A DNA stretch of 64,000 bases from Pyramidobacter piscolens (GCA_004558205.1 SFDM01000012.1:8587-72586), one strand, 5' to 3'; numbered from the stretch's first letter, positions 46,001 to 55,404 are shown. Numbers and translations: made by a program. The notes: a model not told the origin generated them from the letters alone.

Positions 46001-46308
46001 CGGCGAATAACGGCAAGCTTGCCCTGGAACGCTTTCTTTCGGCGAAGCCCGGAACCTATGACGCCATTTTGATGGACATCCAGATGCCGGTGATGAACGG
46101 CTATGAAGCGGCCCAGGCGATCCGGGCGTCCGATCATCCTGAAGCCGCCACGATTCCCATTGTGGCCATGACTGCCGACGCCTTTATCGAGGACATTACG
46201 AGGGCGCTCGCCTCGGGAATGAACAATCACGTGTCGAAGCCCATTGAATTGGACGCCCTCCTGTCAGCGCTCGACCAGGCCATAAAAAACCGGCGCTTGA
46301 TGAAATAG
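43093..46308 (+). CDS. BvgS-like hybrid sensor histidine kinase
   Basis: 1071 residues. A signal anchor (about 18-45), then two tandem periplasmic SBP_bac_3-like domains (about 50-270 and 280-515) and a membrane helix (about 530-550). HisKA carries the phospho-accepting His568 in SHDMRTPLNS, and HATPase_c has NLLSNAAKFT, DTGCGIS and GGSGLGLSI. Two receiver domains follow, one with Asp857 in FIDWSVF (degenerate) and one with Asp995 in LMDIQMPVMNGYEA. It senses a small ligand outside the membrane. No Hpt domain or separate response regulator lies nearby. Neighbouring exopolysaccharide genes are possible targets. Confidence 0.9.
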   Translation: MGSNHKNTSRNKGTIITTIKIIKRILLSAMCALILLPWASFGSAAERGTKEVRVGWYDTGRDEKIGENTGSHGYYYEYLQALRQYTHWKYSYVRGSWDQCMDMLAKGTIDLLGFVHKSAARERIYGYTELPMALSAGILVTLGEDERLGYGEYSAFNGITVGVYKSNGFNEDFEEYCRRRNVSVTYRTYDSLVELLAALEQKSLDAAVLADEDKDPSLRVIAKFAPQKQYFVTSSKNQKFLEELNEAMFDVNAFVPNLNADLARKYWSTGVGGTPLFTAEEQRFIKDHPTILVMYDAGWQPIEYFSEKTRRYEGVGPALFRLLGERSGIRFAADGDVSTSGETLARLAEREPENQLSTISYDYYWADRHNVRITQPFFTSAIVKVGRNFDAPSPVVAVNQKAYFTYLMRGDLQRCTAMHFDRQAERFDAVLEGRVDYTYCTEAQANYYLSLPKYRKLKAQEVPGFEQKVCISISKNSSPALMTILSKCLASISSDEMAEIIRKNADVRYEPTMTDFFYLYPVASVAAAGLMLLFIVIAAAQVKISRLKRIASEKANQAKSQFLSQMSHDMRTPLNSILGMTYLALGVEGLPRRAQSYMKKVSISGKYLLSLINDVLDMSAIESGKLKIVSAPFDFKQLILSLSSVYFSQCQAKKVDFEVRILNCLDERLIGDQLRLNQVLMNLLSNAAKFTDRGHIWLTMEQRSEQKDRAVIRFTVTDTGCGISEEMLSRLFSPFEQESSETVLKHGGSGLGLSIVKNLLAMMKGTIQVQSKKGEGTTFVVDLPFERCLDRSLRNEFSVPDVRVLVLDEDAASLNCVTSVFSWIGVRFTRVGAEDEAMAELAAAAEAHDAYKICFIDWSVFQHKGLEVCRRIRSVYSRDVLLIVALAYDLVLADSETQAAGADLAITKPLFQSTIFDLFMSLPGRRLVRESKAAQSCDLSGRRVLLAEDNEMNRIVAAGLLGKAGVVCDTANNGKLALERFLSAKPGTYDAILMDIQMPVMNGYEAAQAIRASDHPEAATIPIVAMTADAFIEDITRALASGMNNHVSKPIELDALLSALDQAIKNRRLMK

Positions 46309-46499
46309 GGGCCGCCGCGCTGTCCTAAATTTAGCCTTTTGCGGCGAGAGTTCCCCCGTCTCTAAAACAAAACATCGCAATGAATAGCCTTAGTTTTGAC
46401 TTGTTTTTTCTGATAGTATTGAGTACAATATTGGTATAAAATAGATAGATAAGTAAATTTTAATTGAGTCGTCCAATGATGAAAAGGGGGAGGGGGAGA

Positions 46500-48353
46500 A
46501 TGTCCAAAAAAATACCGGCGGAACTCTATCCTCGTTACAAGTCTGACAGAAGGATGCTGTTCCACGTTCCCGGACGCGGCATGAGCCGGCGCGGCAGGAA
46601 ATTGGATTCCACCAAGTGGGCGCGCATCGATAGAAGGGACGGCATATCTCCCGGAGAGCGTTTTATCGCCAACATTGCAGTCAGCATTTCTGTGGCGGCA
46701 AAGGGAGGCGGCCGGACCTACGAGTCCTACAGCTCCGACATTTCGGCTACGGGCATGCTGATCGAGATCCCTGAAGGCCTGGACGCAGAGAAAGGACAAA
46801 CGCTGCGCCTGCGCTTTGTCATCCCGCCCGGAACCATGCCCGAGGGGTACGAGTCATCGGTAAAAACCGACGCCCGCGTGGTGCGTTTCCAGGAGATCGA
46901 CGGCAAAAAATATATGGGCGTAGAGTTTCTGCCGGCCCTTCCCGACCTGCTGGGAACCCGCCGCTGGGTGTGGTTTCAGAGTCTTTCAATTTTCCTTCTC
47001 GGGGCGACTTTGGCCTGTATCGTCTACCTCAAAATGGACAGCGCCTTTTATTTTCTGTTCGACGTTCCTCTTTTCCTCTACGGAATTCTCGCGTCGCTGT
47101 TTCTGGTCTCGCGCTTTTTCTTCGGCGCCTGCTACAAAAACGTGAAACCTGTCCCCCTGCCTCCAGAGCAGGTTGGCGAATACGACTTCAAATATGATTA
47201 CGCTCCGGGCGTGAGCGTGGTCATCCCCTGTTTCAACGAAGAGCAGTGGATCGTCAGGACTATCCGGAGCTGCATCGACCAGTACTACCCGCCCGACAAG
47301 CTTGAAGTCATCGTGGTGGACGACGGCAGTTCCGACCACTCGGTGGAGCGCATCGAGGAGTTCTGCCGTGACGCGCGGCCCTTTGTGGGCGACCGCCTGC
47401 TCTCTCTGCCGCAAAAGAAAAATTTGGGCAAGCGTCACGCTCTTGCGGCCGGCGTCAAAGCGGCGAAGCACGATCTCGTGGTCTTCGTGGACTCCGACAG
47501 CTTTCTGGCTCCCGAGGCCATTATGCACCTGGTCCAGCCCTTCAAGGATCCCAAGATGGGCGCCGTGTCCGGGCGCACTGAAGTGGAGAACAAATGGACC
47601 AACTATCTCACGAAGATGCAGGCCGTCCGCTATTATGTCGCCTTCAGAATCTTTAAGGCCGCGGAAGCCCTTTTCGACACTGTTTCATGCCTGTCGGGCC
47701 CCCTCGCCTGCTACCGCAAGGACCTCGTGGAGCTCCACATGGACGCATGGCTGAACCAGAAGTTCTTTGGAATGCCCGCGACCTTTGGTGACGACCGGAG
47801 TATGACCAACTTCATCCTGAAGGACCATCGTACGGGTTATCAGGACGAGGCCGTCTGCTACACCATCGTTCCTTCCGATTACAAGGTCTTTCTGCGCCAG
47901 CAGATGCGCTGGAAACGGTCCTGGCTGCGCGAGTCGCTGCGGGCGGGCAAGTTCATGTGGAAGAAGGAGCCCTTTGCCTCGTTTTCGTTCTACGCCGGCC
48001 TGATGCTGCCCATCGTGGCGCCGGTCATCGTTATTCGCGCCATGTTCTATCTTCCTCTTTTTTACGGCATCATGCCCTTCACCTTCCTGTTCGGCCTGCT
48101 GCTGATGTGCATGCTCATCAGCTCTTCCTATCTGCTGCTCAAGCGGAGCCGCCTCTGGGTCTATGGCGGCGTGTTCTGCGCGTTTTACCTGGCCGTGCTG
48201 ATATGGCAGATGCCGCCGGCGCTGGTCACGTTCTGGAAGGCTGAATGGGGCACGCGCGACACCGCTAAGGATGTGGAGGCACGCAGGAAGAAAGCCCGCC
48301 CTCATAATAAGGAAAACTTCGACGAAGAAGGCGATACGGAGGCGCAGTCATGA
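46500..48353 (+). CDS. PilZ-GT2 exopolysaccharide synthase
   Basis: 617 residues. An N-terminal PilZ domain (about 35-150) has RIDRR and the c-di-GMP motif DISATG (Asp80). Two membrane segments follow (about 160-205), then a processive GT2 domain with VVDDGSS (Asp274-275), DSDS (331-333), FGDDR (431-432) and QQMRW (467-471), as in hyaluronan, NodC and PgaC synthases. C-terminal membrane helices form the export channel. It should polymerise a UDP-sugar and extrude the chain when c-di-GMP is high. In BcsA the PilZ domain is C-terminal, so this order is unusual. GGAGGGGGAG precedes the ATG. First gene of the locus. Confidence 0.88.
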   Translation: MSKKIPAELYPRYKSDRRMLFHVPGRGMSRRGRKLDSTKWARIDRRDGISPGERFIANIAVSISVAAKGGGRTYESYSSDISATGMLIEIPEGLDAEKGQTLRLRFVIPPGTMPEGYESSVKTDARVVRFQEIDGKKYMGVEFLPALPDLLGTRRWVWFQSLSIFLLGATLACIVYLKMDSAFYFLFDVPLFLYGILASLFLVSRFFFGACYKNVKPVPLPPEQVGEYDFKYDYAPGVSVVIPCFNEEQWIVRTIRSCIDQYYPPDKLEVIVVDDGSSDHSVERIEEFCRDARPFVGDRLLSLPQKKNLGKRHALAAGVKAAKHDLVVFVDSDSFLAPEAIMHLVQPFKDPKMGAVSGRTEVENKWTNYLTKMQAVRYYVAFRIFKAAEALFDTVSCLSGPLACYRKDLVELHMDAWLNQKFFGMPATFGDDRSMTNFILKDHRTGYQDEAVCYTIVPSDYKVFLRQQMRWKRSWLRESLRAGKFMWKKEPFASFSFYAGLMLPIVAPVIVIRAMFYLPLFYGIMPFTFLFGLLLMCMLISSSYLLLKRSRLWVYGGVFCAFYLAVLIWQMPPALVTFWKAEWGTRDTAKDVEARRKKARPHNKENFDEEGDTEAQS

Positions 48354-50371
48354 CGAAAAACACGCTGAAGGCTCTGCGCACAGTCATTGAGATCATCGTT
48401 TTGGGCGCACTGGTCGCGTGGGCCGGCATGCTGCTCTTCAAAAAAGAGACGCCGCCGGAACCCGAGAAGAGCGAATGGTACCGCCGAAACGGCTTCGTGG
48501 CCCTGTCCTACAAAGGAATCATCAGAAAGGACAGCCAGGAAGGCATCTCCATCAGCGCCTTTGACGAGCAGATGAAGGCGCTTCACGACCTCGGTTTCAC
48601 GACGATCTCCCTGGAGGACGTCGAAAATTTCTACTATCACAACAAGCAGCTTCCCGAGAGAGCTCTGCTCCTCATGTTTGAGGGAGGGCGCAAGGACAGC
48701 GCTATCTTCACCCACCCCACTCTCGTAAAATACGGCTTTAAAGCCGTCATGTTTGTGGAGTCGGACCTCGTGGCTCAGAACAGCCGTTTTTTTATCGGCC
48801 AGAGCGAGCTCCAGGCGCTGGCGAAAAACCCATTCTGGGAGATCGGCAGCATGGGCTACAAGTTAAGATACATCAACCACCGCCCCGATGACAGCTATTC
48901 CTTCTATCTCATGGAATACTACAGGGATCTGGATAAAAACATCCTGGAGAAGAAAGAAGACTACGCCGCCAGAGTCAGGGAGGACTACAGCCTGGCTGTG
49001 GATCCTCTGGTTTCGCTTCTGGGCGTTGCGCCCAGGGCCTACCTCCTGGTGCCCGCCAACACTCTCTGGGAAAGCCGCGACAGCTTTGTCCAGCAGACCA
49101 ACCTGGATCTTTTCAAGAAGTATTTTAAAATGGCTTTTACGAAGGAAGGCAGCTGTTACAACAGCTATAAGCTGACCCCATGGCAGCTGACGCGAATGCA
49201 GGTCAAGCACGACTGGACGGTCAACAAGCTTCTTCGGGAGATCCAGTTCTGGATGCCGCCGGAAGAAGGGTTGAACCTGATCGACAATCAGACCGAGGAC
49301 ATGTGGCAGGTGCTCTCCGGCGCGGCCTACGTCGATGGCAAGACGCTCAAGCTCACTTCCAGCGCTGAAAAGGAAGCCATGGCGTCGCTGAAAGTCTCCG
49401 AGAACTGGAGCAATACGGAGGTTTCCTTTGTTGTGGACAAGGAAAAATGGGTGCCCTTCCACCTCTTCATGCGCTATCAGTCGCCGAGCCAGTTCCTGAG
49501 AATCAGCTTTTTCATGCAGAAGATCACCGTACAGGAACGGACTCGCGAAGGGCGCTTGGTGACGCTCTACGAGGGCATCTGGCAGCCTGAGCGCCCCTGG
49601 CCTTTCAAGGCCGTCCTCAGAGGACAGAGGCTGTCGATGTTTATCGGCGGCGAGCTGGTCACGGCGCCTTTACCTGTCAGTGCGCAGATCAACGGGGGCC
49701 GCGTGGCCTTCGCCGTGGACAGCGCCCCCAACCCCACAGAGATAGCCTTCGGCGGCCTTTCAGTCAGGGAGACGCCTCTTCTGTTGCTGAGCATGGACGA
49801 GCAGGCATACGACGGCAAGCTGCTGAAGAGGCCCGTCGTCGATTACACGGGGTTCATCGTCCCTCTGTCCCGCCATATCGAAGACACCGAACGCACAGGG
49901 TGGCAGAGGCCGGTCCTCTCGGAGCTTTTCAGGGCGCTGAGCCGCGGCGAGAATATTTACGCGCTGCTGCCCGACGGCTCCACTGACGTGGAGCTGATGA
50001 ACCTGCGCTGGTCTGCGCTGCCTGCCTCGGCGCCGCAGATACAGTGGTGCGGCGTGATCTTCCGCCCTGGACTGAAGGGCGACCTGAAGGAATTGGCGAA
50101 GGCCGTCGAAAAGTGCGCCGCCGACGGCATGATCAGCGGCATCCTGCTGGACGCCGCGTCCGCTCGGAGGATGATCGAAGAAGAGCAGTACATTTCCGCG
50201 CGGTGGATCCTTCTGGACCAAAGAGCGCAGCCCCTGACCGACGAACAGAGGAGTTTCTTCCTGCGCAACTATGGAGACGTCAACGTCCTGACGTCTCAGG
50301 AAGTCGTAGAAAAGGGCGGAGTGGAATATAAGCGTTACGCACTGGAAGAGAAGATGGGAGGCCAAAAGTGA
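48350..50371 (+). CDS. Membrane-anchored deacetylase-like protein with degenerate active site
   Basis: 673 residues, starting in the ATGA overlap with the synthase gene. One N-terminal anchor (about 10-28), then a NodB/PgaB-like fold: FVALSYKGI, FDEQMKALHDLGFTTISLEDV, ALLLMFEGG. The usual metal-binding TFDDG is replaced by MFEGG (Glu111), and the expected HxxxH stretch reads GSMGYK, so catalysis looks lost. Residues ~310-470 resemble a jelly-roll, LamG-like sugar-binding domain. The last ~170 residues are unassigned. It probably binds or guides the nascent glycan in the periplasm, in the place PgaB holds in PNAG systems. Confidence 0.7.
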   Translation: MTKNTLKALRTVIEIIVLGALVAWAGMLLFKKETPPEPEKSEWYRRNGFVALSYKGIIRKDSQEGISISAFDEQMKALHDLGFTTISLEDVENFYYHNKQLPERALLLMFEGGRKDSAIFTHPTLVKYGFKAVMFVESDLVAQNSRFFIGQSELQALAKNPFWEIGSMGYKLRYINHRPDDSYSFYLMEYYRDLDKNILEKKEDYAARVREDYSLAVDPLVSLLGVAPRAYLLVPANTLWESRDSFVQQTNLDLFKKYFKMAFTKEGSCYNSYKLTPWQLTRMQVKHDWTVNKLLREIQFWMPPEEGLNLIDNQTEDMWQVLSGAAYVDGKTLKLTSSAEKEAMASLKVSENWSNTEVSFVVDKEKWVPFHLFMRYQSPSQFLRISFFMQKITVQERTREGRLVTLYEGIWQPERPWPFKAVLRGQRLSMFIGGELVTAPLPVSAQINGGRVAFAVDSAPNPTEIAFGGLSVRETPLLLLSMDEQAYDGKLLKRPVVDYTGFIVPLSRHIEDTERTGWQRPVLSELFRALSRGENIYALLPDGSTDVELMNLRWSALPASAPQIQWCGVIFRPGLKGDLKELAKAVEKCAADGMISGILLDAASARRMIEEEQYISARWILLDQRAQPLTDEQRSFFLRNYGDVNVLTSQEVVEKGGVEYKRYALEEKMGGQK

Positions 50372-53300
50372 CGCGGTTCATAAAAAAAATACTCCTGGCG
50401 CTTTGCCTGACGGAACTCCTGATTTTGTGCGCCGCTGCGGAAACTTCGGGAGATGCCGGCGCGCCTTCTTCGGCCGTGTCTGCAAGCCGTGCTCAGGTGT
50501 TTTACGACCGGGGCCGCTACGACGAAGCTTTGACTCTGGTGAATCAGGCCCTTGATGCGGACAAATGGTATTTCCCATTGTGGAAGCTGAAGGGCAAGAT
50601 CCTCTGTGCTCTGAACAGAACGACGGAGATGGACGAGGTTATGTCCACCTATTTCCTGTCGGAGCCTGACGACGTGGCCTTCAAAGCTTTCTGGCTGAAG
50701 AGCATCCTGTCGCGCAGGGCCTCGCCCGAGGAGAGGAAGAAGCTCGGCGATAATTTCTGGGCTCTCGAGCCCGACCCGGGAGCTGCCACGAAGATCCTGG
50801 CGGCCTATCTCGAAGAGTATGACGAGAAAAAAATCCGGCCGCAGCTGCTGGCGACATGGCCCGAAAGCTCAGAAAACATTAAAAGACTGGGGCAGGTTAT
50901 GGCGCTCTGCGACGCTGGACAGTACCTGGAAGCGTCAGCGCAGGTGCTTCAGGGGCCCTGGGTTCACAGCAAGGAGAGCGACCTTGAATCCACGATTGCC
51001 TACAGGATCGCCGAGGCGCTCTACGAAGAGAAAAGCTATCCCGCCTGCTGGAACATCCTGACCGCTCTGGAGCAGGCGAGTTATTCGGCCGTGAAGATCG
51101 CTCAGCTGAGCGGCAACCTTTACAGGCAGACGGGCGAACCTGAAAAGGCGGCCCAGTCCTGGGAGAAAATGTGGCGCCTTGCTGAAGAGCCCGACCTGTG
51201 GCTGGTGCGCATCGCCGACGCTTACTACGCGGCTTCAAAGGACGAAGAAGTTTTGAGGGTCCTCGAGACGGCGGTCAACGCCTTTCCGAGGAATCCCCTG
51301 ATCCAGGGGCGCTACATGCTTATACTTCACGTCCTCGGAAAAGAGGAGCCTTTGGACGAATACCGGCGCCGCCTCGACGGGCTGAACTATCCCCTCGGGC
51401 TGGCCTATGGAAAGGCGCTGATCGCGCACGCCAAGAAGGATGAATCGGCGGCGCAGACACTGATGTCCTCGGCGGCGTCGATGAACAAGGATCAGCAGTG
51501 GTCGCTGTTCCTCTTTGACCGCGGCAGCCCCGAGCGGCCTCTGAAGGTCGTGCCCGACGCCTACGTGTGGACTGAGGACACCCGCGAGGCCATTAAGCTT
51601 CGCGACAGAGGCTGGACCTACTGGAAAGCCCGGAATTACGACATGGCCGTGAAGATGTGGACGGAAGCCCTCGACATTGGCTTCCCTGACTCGCGCGACT
51701 TTATTTTGAACGTCTCCATGAGGCTTTTGGAGGCGGGGCGCAGCGGCCTGGCCAACTCCCTGGTTCAGCGCGTGATCCCCAACAGGTTTAACACGCTGAG
51801 CTTCCTGTCCTACTTGGTGCGCACTCAAAGGTGGTATGTGGTGCCGCTGCTGCTGCGGGGCTACAAGCCCGCCCAGGGCGACGAGGAACTCTGGGTCAAC
51901 CTTTACATGGCCTACGCCTCGCTGCGCATGGGGCGCGCCGCCGATCTTCACCGGTCCTTGAACGCGTTGAAGCGGCTTCCCGCTCCTTCAAAGGAGATGG
52001 CGGTCCCCAGCGTCAACGAGAAATTCGATATCATCGAAGCCCGCCTGACCACGCAGCATTACTGCGACATGGTAGCCGCCCTGTGCAGCACGGCGGCGGC
52101 GCAGAAGAATATCGACCTCCTGCTTCAGCTCGTCTCCATGAGACACTGGTATTCGCTGAACGCCTCAACGCGCAGCGCCATCCTGAAGAAGGCCGCCCGG
52201 GAGTTCCTGAACTCCAGAAACGGTCCTGCCTTTCAGGCTCTGAGCCAGAGCAGACAGTGGAAGGAGCTGAACGTCAAGCTCAATGGGCAGGACACTTTTA
52301 CGGCGAGCCTGGTGATGCTTGAGCAGAAGGACGTGACCAACGCCGACGCCTTCCAGGGGGTCAAATGGAACGAGCTGAGCCCCAGGGAGCGGCTGAAGCT
52401 TTACGTGGAGGCCGGCGAGCTTTACTATTCCTATGGGGACCAGCCGAGGGCCTCGGAGTATTTCACGAAAGCGCTGGCCATCGACGGATCCCACGCCGAC
52501 GCCAACCTCTACATGGCGCTGATCGCCGCGACCGGGGCCGCTCACGACGCCGCTGCGGCCAGTCAGTACGTGGCGAAGGCCAGGAGCAAGGGATCGCCGA
52601 AACTCCGCTATTTGATCTACGCCGAGACGGAGCGCCTGGCTGGCCACGAGAAAAAATCTCTGGCTCTTTACAAGACCTACTTTAACGAGGCTCCCGACGA
52701 TTACGGCAGGATGGCCGAGGTCATTCAGCGTCTCCTCGCCCTGGGTGAGACCACGGAGGCTCAGCGCTACACGGCCATTCTCGAAAAGGCCAGCGCTTCG
52801 GGAAGCCTGTCGGCGACGGAAGCGCTGGCGAGGGCCCGCTATGAGTTCGGCGACTATGAGGGGGCCGAAAGCCTCTGGAGCGGACTGCTGACAAAGAACC
52901 CCAACAACCTGAACTATCTCGTCGGCTACGGCGACGCCCTTTTGGCCCAGGGAAAGCATGAAAAGCTCATGGCTGGCCTGGAACGCCCGGCCTTTTCGTC
53001 TCTGGATCCCAGGCTGATGGGCTTGCTGATCCAGTGCTACATCGACTCGGGAAGGACGGCCAGCGTGCCCCATTGCGTCGACCTTGCCCTGAACGAGCAG
53101 CCCGGCGACAGCCGTTTTCAAAACCTGGGAATGCAGGCCAGCGAGATCCTCGGCGACAAGCCCGAGAGCTATCGCTACGCTTCGGAGCTCCTGAAAAAGG
53201 ACCCTTATCATATCAACACGAGGCGGATCCTCATCGAATCGCTCTTGGCGCTGAAGGACGAACGCGGCGATCTGAAAGAGGCCCTGGACAGGTACGGCGA

Positions 53301-55404
53301 GATGAACCCGAAAAACGAGCAGGTCCTCAGGGCCCGCGTCGAAGTCGCCAAGGAAGAAAACAAGGCCGATTCATCCAGGCTGGTCAAAAAACTGGATCAG
53401 CAGATCGCCGAGGAGTTCCCTCAGGATCCCAACAACTCGCTGAAGTACGCCGTGTCCGCGGCGGGCGACGGCGACTACAGGACAGCCTTCAAGACGCTGG
53501 AGCCCATGATCGCCCTGGGAAGCAACGCGGCGCTTCTGGCCTGCTGCTATCCTTCGATCTCGCCGTCGCTGGGCGTGACTCTGGAGGAGTTTAAGGCTCA
53601 GCTGAAGCTCTTTATCGACAGCGGCTGCGTCACCACGTCGCTGAAGAGCTACAGGGCGAGCGTCGTCGAAAACAAAAGCGACGCCCGCAGCGACAAGCCA
53701 GAGCCCATTCAGCTGCTGATCATCATCTGCGCCTCGGGAACCACGAAGGCCACGATCCTCGAGGTGGACAAGCTTCTGGAAGAGGCCGGCGGCAGAGCGT
53801 CGCTGGCCGTCGACGGCACGTCGCTGGCGGAGAACCTGCCCAGCGGCATCGACCTGTCCACGATGAGGACTCTGAACGCGACGGGGCGCTGGGACTTTAT
53901 CCTCAGCGACTTCACCGACCCGAAGGTCACGGAAGATGACGCTGAGCGCTCTTTCTGGACGACGCGCATCACCTTGGAAGGGCAGCGGGAGACCGAGACC
54001 GAAATGGTGGCCCGCCTCTCGGGACGCATGGGAATGCTTCGCGGCGCGGCTCTGGCCGGCGGTTTCGACATTTCCACCTGGATCTACCCGAATGGCGACT
54101 GGGGCCAGCTCTCAGTCAAGAGCGACGAGACCACGGTGAGCGCCGTCAAAATGGCCACAAACGCTAACTTCGCCATTGCCTTTGCGCCCACGGACACTGG
54201 ATACTGGATCAGCGGGGAGGACCACAGCCGGATCCCCATGAAGTACGTCTATCGCACGAACTTCGACGAAGAAGCTCAGAAGCGCCTTCTGACGGAACGG
54301 CATCCGACCCGCAGCGCCGTCTTTGAAGCGGCGAAGGTGGCCAGCTGGAACGGCCAGATCCCGAGGGCGAAAAACCTTTTCGAGAGAGCCCGCGAGCTGG
54401 GCGTCGGTCACGCGCAGATGGACGTGGTGGAAGGCCGGAACTACTATTACGGCGAGGACTACCCCAATGCTTTGGAAAGGGGCCTGAAGGCCAGAGACGC
54501 GAACGTCATGGACAAGGACGCCCGCAAGCTCGTGAAGGACGTGGGCGAACAGATGAGCGTCCACGCCGGCCCGAACTGGCGCGACTTTAAAGACAGCGAC
54601 GGAAACTACGAGAAGGAATGGGGCCTTGACGTCTCGGGTTACGTGACCGAACGGCTGAAGCTTGGTCTGGGCTATTCCGACCTCCGCGTCGGCGACGATA
54701 TCGGCGAGATCACGGGATCGCGCATCGGCCTCAACGCGCGCTATCATGTGGGCCCTCTTCAATATCTCGACGGCTCTCTATGGCTCACCCGCCGCAGCGG
54801 CTTTGACGACTTCTTCGGCGGCCGCTTGTCCTACAACGGCGTCTTTGATTTCAAAAATTGGAACGCCAACGGAACCTGGAATGTCTTTGTGGGGCACGAC
54901 AGCGTGAACACCCGCAAGGCCATCGAAAAGGACATTACAGCCACCGAGATCGGCGCCGCCACGTCCTTCCGCCTGAATAACGACTGGGATGTGGATCTAG
55001 GGCTGACCTACACGAACCGCAGCGACAACAACGATACCTTCGCTTTCAACTTCAGACCCATGTACCGCCTTATGGAAGCGCCTCTGGTGAAGCTGGGCTA
55101 TTGGTTCCAGTACGGCGACAGCAACGTGAACCCTGATGAATACTACGCGCCCGTGAACAGCCAGAGCCATGTGGCCGTGGTGATGGCCAACCACGTCTTC
55201 AACGACCGGTTCAGCGTCGGAGCCCTTTTGGGCTGGGGCGTCGGCAAGTCGGGCGGCGGCGACTGGCACAGCATCCTGCGCGCCAACGTGGATTTCCGCT
55301 GGCAGGTCATCCCCGACCTGTGGCTGTCCTTCGGCTACCGTCACTTCGAGACGTCGGACTACGACTCTGACGAGTTCCGCGCCTGGTTCGAGTACGTATT
55401 TTAG
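50368..55404 (+). CDS. TPR-rich outer-membrane exopolysaccharide porin with embedded NodB-like domain
   Basis: 1678 residues from a GTG overlapping the previous stop. Signal peptide (1-24), a very long TPR superhelix (about 35-1090; first repeat AQVFYDRGRYDEALTLVNQA), a degenerate polysaccharide-deacetylase-like domain (about 1110-1290, with WIYPNGDW), more TPR, and a C-terminal beta-barrel (about 1405-1678) ending in EYVF, the terminal Phe typical of outer-membrane proteins. It resembles PgaA, BcsC and PelB but is much larger. It likely carries the polymer across periplasm and outer membrane while scaffolding modifying enzymes. Confidence 0.82.
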   Translation: MTRFIKKILLALCLTELLILCAAAETSGDAGAPSSAVSASRAQVFYDRGRYDEALTLVNQALDADKWYFPLWKLKGKILCALNRTTEMDEVMSTYFLSEPDDVAFKAFWLKSILSRRASPEERKKLGDNFWALEPDPGAATKILAAYLEEYDEKKIRPQLLATWPESSENIKRLGQVMALCDAGQYLEASAQVLQGPWVHSKESDLESTIAYRIAEALYEEKSYPACWNILTALEQASYSAVKIAQLSGNLYRQTGEPEKAAQSWEKMWRLAEEPDLWLVRIADAYYAASKDEEVLRVLETAVNAFPRNPLIQGRYMLILHVLGKEEPLDEYRRRLDGLNYPLGLAYGKALIAHAKKDESAAQTLMSSAASMNKDQQWSLFLFDRGSPERPLKVVPDAYVWTEDTREAIKLRDRGWTYWKARNYDMAVKMWTEALDIGFPDSRDFILNVSMRLLEAGRSGLANSLVQRVIPNRFNTLSFLSYLVRTQRWYVVPLLLRGYKPAQGDEELWVNLYMAYASLRMGRAADLHRSLNALKRLPAPSKEMAVPSVNEKFDIIEARLTTQHYCDMVAALCSTAAAQKNIDLLLQLVSMRHWYSLNASTRSAILKKAAREFLNSRNGPAFQALSQSRQWKELNVKLNGQDTFTASLVMLEQKDVTNADAFQGVKWNELSPRERLKLYVEAGELYYSYGDQPRASEYFTKALAIDGSHADANLYMALIAATGAAHDAAAASQYVAKARSKGSPKLRYLIYAETERLAGHEKKSLALYKTYFNEAPDDYGRMAEVIQRLLALGETTEAQRYTAILEKASASGSLSATEALARARYEFGDYEGAESLWSGLLTKNPNNLNYLVGYGDALLAQGKHEKLMAGLERPAFSSLDPRLMGLLIQCYIDSGRTASVPHCVDLALNEQPGDSRFQNLGMQASEILGDKPESYRYASELLKKDPYHINTRRILIESLLALKDERGDLKEALDRYGEMNPKNEQVLRARVEVAKEENKADSSRLVKKLDQQIAEEFPQDPNNSLKYAVSAAGDGDYRTAFKTLEPMIALGSNAALLACCYPSISPSLGVTLEEFKAQLKLFIDSGCVTTSLKSYRASVVENKSDARSDKPEPIQLLIIICASGTTKATILEVDKLLEEAGGRASLAVDGTSLAENLPSGIDLSTMRTLNATGRWDFILSDFTDPKVTEDDAERSFWTTRITLEGQRETETEMVARLSGRMGMLRGAALAGGFDISTWIYPNGDWGQLSVKSDETTVSAVKMATNANFAIAFAPTDTGYWISGEDHSRIPMKYVYRTNFDEEAQKRLLTERHPTRSAVFEAAKVASWNGQIPRAKNLFERARELGVGHAQMDVVEGRNYYYGEDYPNALERGLKARDANVMDKDARKLVKDVGEQMSVHAGPNWRDFKDSDGNYEKEWGLDVSGYVTERLKLGLGYSDLRVGDDIGEITGSRIGLNARYHVGPLQYLDGSLWLTRRSGFDDFFGGRLSYNGVFDFKNWNANGTWNVFVGHDSVNTRKAIEKDITATEIGAATSFRLNNDWDVDLGLTYTNRSDNNDTFAFNFRPMYRLMEAPLVKLGYWFQYGDSNVNPDEYYAPVNSQSHVAVVMANHVFNDRFSVGALLGWGVGKSGGGDWHSILRANVDFRWQVIPDLWLSFGYRHFETSDYDSDEFRAWFEYVF

